Shown here: positions 59,005 through 64,000 of the stretch, in pieces
Layout: every line of letters starts with the position of its first letter
How positions within the stretch are numbered: position 1 is the first letter of the stretch
From: Phycisphaeraceae bacterium
GTDB taxonomy: Bacteria > Planctomycetota > Phycisphaerae > Phycisphaerales > UBA1924
Length of the DNA stretch: 64,000 nt
Assembly (NCBI GenBank): GCA_019636695.1
Contig: JAHBXD010000002.1
Location: 372,001-436,000, forward strand
Reading direction: 5' to 3'
The notes under the pieces: model-generated
Databases searched by the model: none
What the model saw: the letters and a program-made list of their open reading frames with translations, nothing else
Told to the model about the DNA's origin: nothing
Position numbers and translations under genes: made by a program

Positions 59005-60192
59005 ATGTTCGCACCCATCCATGAAATCCTTGATGAACTCCGCGCCGGACGCATGATCGTCCTCACCGACGACGAAAATCGCGAGAACGAGGGTGACCTC
59101 GTCATCCCCGCACAGTTCATCACCCCCGCCGCAATCACCTTCATGCTCAAAGAGGCCAAGGGATACCTCTGCCTCTGTCTCACCGAGGCCGACTGTGATC
59201 GACTTGACCTCTATCCGCAAGCCCCCGCCAACACGTCCGTCCGCGGCACCGCCTTCACCATCTCCCTCGACCTTCACCCCAAGTTCGGTGGCACCACCGG
59301 CGTAAGCGCCAAAGAACGCGCTGCATGCATTCTGAAAGCCATCGACCCCACCACCACGCCCGCCGATTTCGTCCGCCCGGGACACATCAACCCCCTCCGC
59401 TCGCGCGATGGCGGCGTCCTCGTCCGCACGGGACAGACCGAAGGCTCGGTCGATCTCTGCCGACTCGCCGGCCTCACCCCGGCCGCCGTGCTCATCGAAA
59501 TCATGCGCGATGACGGCGAAATGGCCCGACTGCCCGACCTCGAACTCTTCTGTCGCACGCACGGCCTCAAAATGTGCTCGGTCGCCCAGATCATCGAGCA
59601 CCGACTCGCCCGCGAATCCCTGGTCCGACGTCTTCCACCCGCCCACGGCATCCCCGTCGAGACTGCCGAAGGCCGTTTCACCCTCTACGCCTACGACAGC
59701 CTCGTCGATCCGCAGCCCCACCTCGCCCTCACCCTCGGCGTCGGCGCGCTCGATCCGGGTGGCCGCGTCATCCCCACACCCCAACCCACGCTTGTCCGCA
59801 TGCACCGCCGCAATGTCCTCGGCGACATCTTCGGCGATCTCAACGCCTCCCCCGAAGGCCCCACCAGCCGGACTTTACATGCCGCGATGGCCGCCATCCA
59901 AAAAGCCGGCGCTGGCGCCTTGGTCTATCTCCGCCCACAGAGCATGGGGGACGACCTCTCACGCCTCATCGAAACCGTCCGACGCCCCCACGAGCACGCG
60001 ATCGACGCCACCGACCCCGGCCTCCCCGGCCCGGATGCCATCCCCATGCGCCAACGTGACTTCGGTGTCGGCGGCCAGATTCTCCGCGACTTGGGCCTCT
60101 CCAAACTCCGCCTGCTATCGAACCATGCCCGGGCTTTCCCTGGCCTCGAAGCCTTCGGCCTTGAAATCGTCGAGACGATTCCCTTGGCGTGA
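59005..60192 (+). CDS. ribB: RibBA-like protein: 3,4-dihydroxy-2-butanone 4-phosphate synthase with a degenerate GTP cyclohydrolase II domain
   Basis: 395 residues. The N-terminal half is DHBP synthase of riboflavin synthesis: VLTDDENRENEGDLVIPAQF with the catalytic acidic loop, SISLDLH-like TISLDLHPKFGG, RPGHINPLR and RDGGVLVRTGQTEGSVDL. In the last motif the usual His of GHTE is Gln. The C-terminal half follows the GTP cyclohydrolase II fold but has no zinc-binding cysteines: where active enzymes have a Cys and a Cys-x-Cys, this reads RMHRRNVLGDIFGDLN and RTLHAAM. It is therefore of the RibBX kind, and GTP cyclohydrolase activity must come from elsewhere. No strong ribosome binding site before ATG 59005. 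Confidence 0.9.
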   Translation: MFAPIHEILDELRAGRMIVLTDDENRENEGDLVIPAQFITPAAITFMLKEAKGYLCLCLTEADCDRLDLYPQAPANTSVRGTAFTISLDLHPKFGGTTGVSAKERAACILKAIDPTTTPADFVRPGHINPLRSRDGGVLVRTGQTEGSVDLCRLAGLTPAAVLIEIMRDDGEMARLPDLELFCRTHGLKMCSVAQIIEHRLARESLVRRLPPAHGIPVETAEGRFTLYAYDSLVDPQPHLALTLGVGALDPGGRVIPTPQPTLVRMHRRNVLGDIFGDLNASPEGPTSRTLHAAMAAIQKAGAGALVYLRPQSMGDDLSRLIETVRRPHEHAIDATDPGLPGPDAIPMRQRDFGVGGQILRDLGLSKLRLLSNHARAFPGLEAFGLEIVETIPLA

Positions 60193-60196
60193 AATA

Positions 60197-60242
60197 ACCC
60201 CCACATTTAGGGGTCGTTGCGCCCGTGTTTTTGCGGGTTTTT
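60197..60242 (+). terminator. two-hairpin terminator candidate after ribBA
   Basis: A first hairpin ACCCC/GGGGT (60197-60214) is followed by CCCG/CGGG (60222-60237) and TTTTT (60238-60242). It starts 5 bases past the ribBA stop. Stems are short, so the call is tentative. Confidence 0.5.
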
Positions 60243-60339
60243 GCCGAGTCTTCGGCCGACCGCAACATTCCGCTTCCCGAATGGGTACACTTCGATGGTT
60301 CGGAGTCTGATCGGATTTCACATGCCTAAGGAGATCCCC

Positions 60340-60945
60340 ATGCGCATTGCCGCTCGTTCGCTCGCCCTCGTCACCGTGGGCATGCTCACCGGCTCACTCA
60401 TCGGTGCTTCGATCTTGCACCAGCCTGAAGTCGCCCCTCCGGCCGACATGGCCGAGTTCTTCGCCCAATACAGCGCACCTGACAAGCACCACAACCACCT
60501 CAAGTCCCTCGTCGGCACCTGGGACTCTGTCATGTCCTTCCGCATGGACCCCGATGCCCCCGAGATGCAGTCTCGCGGCACCATGGTCACCACCGAGTTG
60601 TTTGAGGGCCGCTTCATCCAGCAGGACTTCAAGGGCGACTTCCTCGGCCAGCCCTTCTTCGGCCGCTCCACCATGGGCTTCAGTAAGCCTCACGGCGAAT
60701 ACCAATGCACCTGGATCGACAACATGAGCACGACGATCTACTTCTCTTCCGGCGAGTGCTCGGCCGACGGCAAGCGCTTCACCCTCAATGGGAAAGAGCT
60801 TGATCCGATGACCAACCAGCCTCTCGCCTATCGCGATGTCATCACCATCCTCGACGACAACCGCCATCGCATGGTCCGCACCTACATCGACGCCGACGGC
60901 GCAGAAGCCGAGGGCTTCCGCATCGAATACACCCGCCGCAGATAA
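60340..60945 (+). CDS. exported DUF1579 protein
   Basis: 201 residues with an N-terminal signal or anchor (RSLALVTVGMLTGSLIGAS). The body is DUF1579: HHNHLKSLVGTWDSVMSF, GRFIQQDFKGDFLGQPFFGR, STMGFSKPHGEYQCTWIDNM and DNRHRMVRTYIDADG. Its beta-barrel fold resembles lipocalin-like ligand carriers; function not established. AAGGAGATCCCC supports ATG 60340. The next gene, 146 bases on, is a shorter paralog of the same domain. Confidence 0.88.
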   Translation: MRIAARSLALVTVGMLTGSLIGASILHQPEVAPPADMAEFFAQYSAPDKHHNHLKSLVGTWDSVMSFRMDPDAPEMQSRGTMVTTELFEGRFIQQDFKGDFLGQPFFGRSTMGFSKPHGEYQCTWIDNMSTTIYFSSGECSADGKRFTLNGKELDPMTNQPLAYRDVITILDDNRHRMVRTYIDADGAEAEGFRIEYTRRR

Positions 60946-61091
60946 CCCCGGCCAAACCCACGTTGCACCAACGCCCCCTCTCGCGGCATACCTTGCGCCG
61001 TTGCTGTCGATTTGTCGACGTTTCCGTCGAGCGCATGGCGTCTTGCCATACGACCTCGCTACCCTCATGCTTGTCCCGCAGGGAGCACCCC

Positions 61092-61574
61092 ATGCACGCC
61101 GACATCGGCCCGCAGCACGAAATCCTCGCGCGTTGCCTCGCAGGATCGTGGAACGCCCTCGTCACCCTTTGGGCCGCCCCGGGGCAACCACCCATCCAGC
61201 ACGAGGGACAGATGCACGCCGAGATGACCCTCGGCGACCGCTTCCTGCAACAGGTTTACCACTCGCAGGGCGGTTTCGGCGACTTTCACGGGCGGGGCTT
61301 GATCGGGTTCAATCCCGGTCGAGGCGAGTTCGAATACCTCTGGATCGACAACACGAGCACTGCGCTGCAGATCGAATCGGGCCGCACCGAAGGCGACTGG
61401 CGCACCTTGGTTCTCAACGGCTCGACCTTGTTCGCCGGCATGACGGCTCGCATCGAGCATCGTTCGATTTTCACCATCCGCTCGGACGACGAGCATCTCT
61501 ACCAGCGATACGTCCGCCAACCGGGGAAAAACCTGCACCTTCAGCTCGAAATACTCTACACCCGAGCACCGTGA
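61092..61574 (+). CDS. DUF1579 protein, cytosolic paralog
   Basis: 160 residues lacking a signal peptide. DUF1579 pattern: HEILARCLAGSWNALVTLW, GDRFLQQVYHSQGGFGDFHG, GLIGFNPGRGEFEYLWIDN and ESGRTEGDWRTLVLNG. It parallels the protein encoded just upstream and probably arose by duplication; one copy is exported and the other stays in the cell. GGGAGCACCCC supports ATG 61092. It is followed after 30 bases by the CoA-transferase gene. Confidence 0.86.
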   Translation: MHADIGPQHEILARCLAGSWNALVTLWAAPGQPPIQHEGQMHAEMTLGDRFLQQVYHSQGGFGDFHGRGLIGFNPGRGEFEYLWIDNTSTALQIESGRTEGDWRTLVLNGSTLFAGMTARIEHRSIFTIRSDDEHLYQRYVRQPGKNLHLQLEILYTRAP

Positions 61575-61604
61575 CCACGCCTGCAACGGCAAGGAGACCC
61601 CATC

Positions 61605-62267
61605 GTGCCCCTCGACCGCGATCAGATCACTCGTCGCGCTGCCCGGGAACTTCGCGACGGCTATATCGTCAACCTCGGCATCGGCATGCCGACGCTCGTG
61701 GCCAACCACATTCCCGAAGGCGTCGATGTCTGGCTTCAGTCAGAAAACGGGCTGCTGGGCATCGGGCCGTTCCCGACCGACGCCGAGATCGACGCGGACC
61801 TCATCAACGCGGGGAAGCAGACCATCACCGCGCGCAAGGGCGCTGCATATTTTTCGAGCGCTGAGAGTTTCGCCATGATCCGCGGGGGGCACATCGACAT
61901 GTGCATCCTCGGCGCGATGGAGGTATCCGAACGCGGCGACATCGCCAACTGGATGGTTCCCGGGAAGCTCGTCAAGGGCATGGGCGGCGCGATGGACCTT
62001 GTCGCCGGGGTCAGGAAAGTCGTCGTCACGATGGAGCACTGTTCGAAAAAGGGGGACAGCAAGTTCGTCAAGGCGTGCACCCTGCCCCTGACCGGCCTCG
62101 GCGTCGTGGACATGCTGATCACGGATCTTGCCGTCTTTGTTCGCAACCGCGACACCGGTCGGTTCGTGCTCCGCGAGCTTGCCCCGGACGTGACCCTGGA
62201 TGAACTGAAGAGCAAGACCGACGCCGCTTTCGACGTCGCCGAACGGGTAGAGACCGTCGCCGTCTGA
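61605..62267 (+). CDS. scoB: 3-oxoacid CoA-transferase subunit B (orphan)
   Basis: 220-residue beta subunit of the SCOT/AtoAD type. VNLGIGMPTLVANHI at the start, the catalytic Glu in LQSENGLLG, and GGHIDMCILGAMEVSERGD, MGGAMDLVAGVRKVVVTMEH and LPLTGLGVVDMLITDLAVF all fit. It moves CoA from succinyl-CoA to an oxoacid such as acetoacetate in the cytosol. The alpha subunit is normally encoded immediately before but here a DUF1579 gene occupies that place, so scoA must be elsewhere or lost. AAGGAGACCCCATC supports the GTG start. Confidence 0.92.
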   Translation: MPLDRDQITRRAARELRDGYIVNLGIGMPTLVANHIPEGVDVWLQSENGLLGIGPFPTDAEIDADLINAGKQTITARKGAAYFSSAESFAMIRGGHIDMCILGAMEVSERGDIANWMVPGKLVKGMGGAMDLVAGVRKVVVTMEHCSKKGDSKFVKACTLPLTGLGVVDMLITDLAVFVRNRDTGRFVLRELAPDVTLDELKSKTDAAFDVAERVETVAV

Positions 62268-62287
62268 CAAACCCGCACGAGCCTGGC

Positions 62288-63112
62288 ATGCCCGAGCGTC
62301 CGCGCACTCCGCCGCCGATTGATCGACCCGCGGCCCCCAAGGGGTGGCCCGGTGGTGTCTCGACCAACGACGACCGGCGCTTTCTTGAAGGGCCACGCCG
62401 ACGCGTGGAGGAGTTCTTCCGCGCGTGCCGCATTTTCGGCGAGTTCATCCGCGGGTTTCGTGCGTTGCACTTTGTGGGGCCGTGCGTGACGGTCTTCGGT
62501 TCAGCGCGGTTCAGTGAAGACCACCCGTTTTATGACCTGGCCCGGCAAGTCGGCCGACGGATCGCTGAAGCGGGGTTCACCACGATGACTGGGGGCGGGC
62601 CTGGGATCATGGAGGCGGCGAACCGCGGCGCCCGCGACGCCGGTGGGCACAGCGTGGGGTGCAACATCGTGCTGCCGATGGAGCAGGAACCCAATCCGTA
62701 TCTTGATCGCTTTGTTGAGTTCAAATATTTCTTCGTGCGGAAGGTGATGCTGGTCAAATATTCGCACGCATTTGTCGTGCTGCCGGGAGGGTACGGCACG
62801 CTCGACGAGTTGTTCGAGGCCCTTACGCTTGTGCAGACCCGCAAGATCTCATCATTTCCGATCATTTTGATGGGGTGCGATTACTGGCGTCCGATGATGG
62901 AGTTCATTTCGGCTCGCATGACCCAGGTCGGCACGATCAGCCCGGAAGATCCCTCGCTGATTACTTTCACCGATTCACCGGAAGAGGCGCTTCAGGTGAT
63001 CCATGACGCCTACGCCCGCGGTCGACACGAACCGCCTCCTAAGCCGAGCCGTCTTCTTCGCGAGCCAGACTTGCCGCAGCAGCCGCACCCGACTTTCGAT
63101 CGTGCCGATTAG
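62288..63112 (+). CDS. LOG-family (TIGR00730) Rossmann-fold protein
   Basis: 274-residue protein with the lysine-decarboxylase-like/LOG fold: VTVFGSARFSEDHPFYDLAR, TTMTGGGPGIMEAANRGA, MEQEPNPYLDRFVEF, FVRKVMLVKYSHAFVVLPGG and the signature PGGYGTLDELFEALTL. Family members hydrolyse nucleotide 5'-monophosphates at the N-glycosidic bond, including cytokinin riboside monophosphates. The N-terminus adds ~60 Pro/Arg-rich residues. It lies 20 bases after the CoA-transferase gene and is convergent with the ABC gene. Confidence 0.92.
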   Translation: MPERPRTPPPIDRPAAPKGWPGGVSTNDDRRFLEGPRRRVEEFFRACRIFGEFIRGFRALHFVGPCVTVFGSARFSEDHPFYDLARQVGRRIAEAGFTTMTGGGPGIMEAANRGARDAGGHSVGCNIVLPMEQEPNPYLDRFVEFKYFFVRKVMLVKYSHAFVVLPGGYGTLDELFEALTLVQTRKISSFPIILMGCDYWRPMMEFISARMTQVGTISPEDPSLITFTDSPEEALQVIHDAYARGRHEPPPKPSRLLREPDLPQQPHPTFDRAD

Positions 63113-63319
63113 CAGGTCGTTGCATACGTACTTCGCGGAGTTTCGGAGCACCCATTTCTGCATCCGCGACCCGGTCGACATGCCCGATGGTCGGCTGGAG
63201 TGGCGTGGGGAGGGTTGGCATCGCACGGCACGTGCTGCTCGCGCACGGACCTGCTTGCCGAGCCTTGCAGGTCCGTGGCACATGGTTGGGGCACATGGTC
63301 CTGGTCAACTGCCAGCCGG

Positions 63320-64000
63320 TTACTGCACCAACCCCTTGGTCAAACGCATGAACGCCGTCTCCAGGTTCACCGGCTCTTCATCAAACTTCGTAATCCGGAA
63401 ACCGTGGTTCACCAGCACGTTCGGAATGTCGCTCACGGCCCTTCCGGCCCCTTCTTCATAGGCCACGTGCATGACCGCCCGGCCCATGCCGCTGCCCAGC
63501 GTCTCTTCCGCGATCTGAATTTTCTGTACGCCCGGCACCTTGGCCAGCACCGCCGCCGCATCGGGCGTGCGTTGCTCAACCGCGACGTGCAGCACGCGCC
63601 CCAGTTTCGCGCGGCGCACGGCATCGGCGACCGTGCCGCTGAAAAGCAATTGCCCGCGTTCGATGATGCCGACGACATTGCACAACTCGGCCAGTTCCGG
63701 CAGAATATGGCTCGATATCAAGATCGTTTTGCCCATCCGCTTGAGTTCTTTGAGCAACTCGCGGATCTCGATCCGTGCCCGGGGATCAAGCCCGCTCGCC
63801 GGTTCATCCATCAGCAGCACTTTGGGGTCGTGCAGCAGCACCCGCGCGATCGACAACCGCTGCTGCATGCCGCGCGAGAGGCTGTTGACCTCGGCCGTGG
63901 CCTTGTATGTCAGGTCGGTCAGTTCCAGAACTTCGCCAACCACCTTGCGCCGAGCGCTGCCGTGAATGCCGTATGTCGCCGCGAAAAACTCGAGATATTC
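63320..64000 (-). CDS. ABC transporter ATP-binding protein, 5' part beyond the window
   Basis: Only the C-terminal ~226 residues are inside the window; the frame is open to base 64000, so the Walker A motif is not visible. Seen: signature NSLSRGMQQRLSIARVLLHD (LSRGMQQR in place of LSGGQ), Walker B VLLMDEPASGLDP, and the H-loop ISSHILPELAELCNVV. The rest is a DUF4162-like C-terminal domain (IIERGQLLFSGTVADAVR, VAVEQRTPDAAAVLA) found in ABC-2 type exporters of lipids, polysaccharides or antibiotics. The permease should lie beyond the window or downstream. Confidence 0.93.
   Translation of the reverse strand, partial: EYLEFFAATYGIHGSARRKVVGEVLELTDLTYKATAEVNSLSRGMQQRLSIARVLLHDPKVLLMDEPASGLDPRARIEIRELLKELKRMGKTILISSHILPELAELCNVVGIIERGQLLFSGTVADAVRRAKLGRVLHVAVEQRTPDAAAVLAKVPGVQKIQIAEETLGSGMGRAVMHVAYEEGAGRAVSDIPNVLVNHGFRITKFDEEPVNLETAFMRLTKGLVQ

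Noticed and set aside
63003-63461. Plus-strand open frame between the LOG gene and the ABC gene
   Set aside because: It overlaps the ends of both well-supported genes, has no start signal and no domain.

Overview
This is a 64 kb high-G+C, gene-dense stretch of bacterial chromosome. It is most likely from a planctomycete, probably class Phycisphaerae. That placement is inference from several marks. A large secreted cyclophilin opens with a LEPR-like exit signal (MLERLEDRLVLAA). One small exported protein ends in a PEP-CTERM-like tail. There are two Tat-exported Gfo/Idh/MocA oxidoreductases, a DUF1570 peptidase-like protein, an exosortase-type (XrtA) polysaccharide deacetylase, an SdhAB pair of actinobacterial type, and many small lipoproteins. 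No phage, IS element, plasmid or CRISPR locus was seen; the window reads as core chromosome with lineage-specific genes mixed in.

Layout. 0-3.2 kb: succinate dehydrogenase sdhA-sdhB and a TPR-like protein. 3.2-7.6 kb: tRNA-Thr, a LacI regulator, rpsP, trmD, fabI and rdgB. 7.6-12.5 kb: a surface polysaccharide group (GT4 glycosyltransferase, formyltransferase, XrtA-type deacetylase, sulfotransferase). 12.5-18.5 kb: envelope and lineage-specific proteins (NHL-repeat/thioredoxin-fold, DUF1570, two lipoproteins, a membrane coiled-coil protein). 18.7-25.2 kb: metabolism (ACMSD, thioesterase, Gfo/Idh/MocA, phosphofructokinase, nadC, a second Gfo/Idh/MocA). 25.4-33.8 kb: methyltransferase, DinB-like protein, trehalose genes otsA and otsB-GH15, a PadR regulator with a large operator-like palindrome and its membrane partner, nrdR and a cytochrome c. 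33.8-42.5 kb: carB, a DUF1275-STAS fusion, pdxH, an HDOD protein and an ECF sigma/anti-sigma-like pair. 42.6-53.2 kb: a hydrolase/ATP-grasp fusion, the LEPR cyclophilin, two GT2 glycosyltransferases, a coupled cyclodeaminase/SpoIIE-phosphatase/Fe-S-motif group and dtd. 53.2-64 kb: tRNA-Ser, a beta-lactamase-fold hydrolase, a CorA/ZntB transporter, rpoN, recR, ribBA, two DUF1579 proteins, an orphan CoA-transferase B subunit, a LOG-family protein and the 3' part of an ABC ATPase gene.

The most unusual signal is a family of purine/pyrimidine-rich palindromic repeats built on a core close to GAGACGAAGAGACGGAGTG. Three copies lie inside carB and are carried in frame, adding Arg/Glu/Asp-rich then Ser/Leu-rich segments at places where ordinary CarB has short loops or the inter-half linker. 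The opposite-strand form of the same core is tandemly repeated (27-bp period, three units) and fills the whole gap between pfkA and nadC. This looks like a small non-autonomous repeat able to settle in genes without breaking them. Other points of interest are a run of ten G inside a glycosyltransferase gene (possible phase variation), a 13+7+13 bp palindrome upstream of padR, several unusual domain fusions, and enzymes whose key cysteines are missing (the GTP cyclohydrolase II half of RibBA, and the thioredoxin-fold half of the NHL protein).
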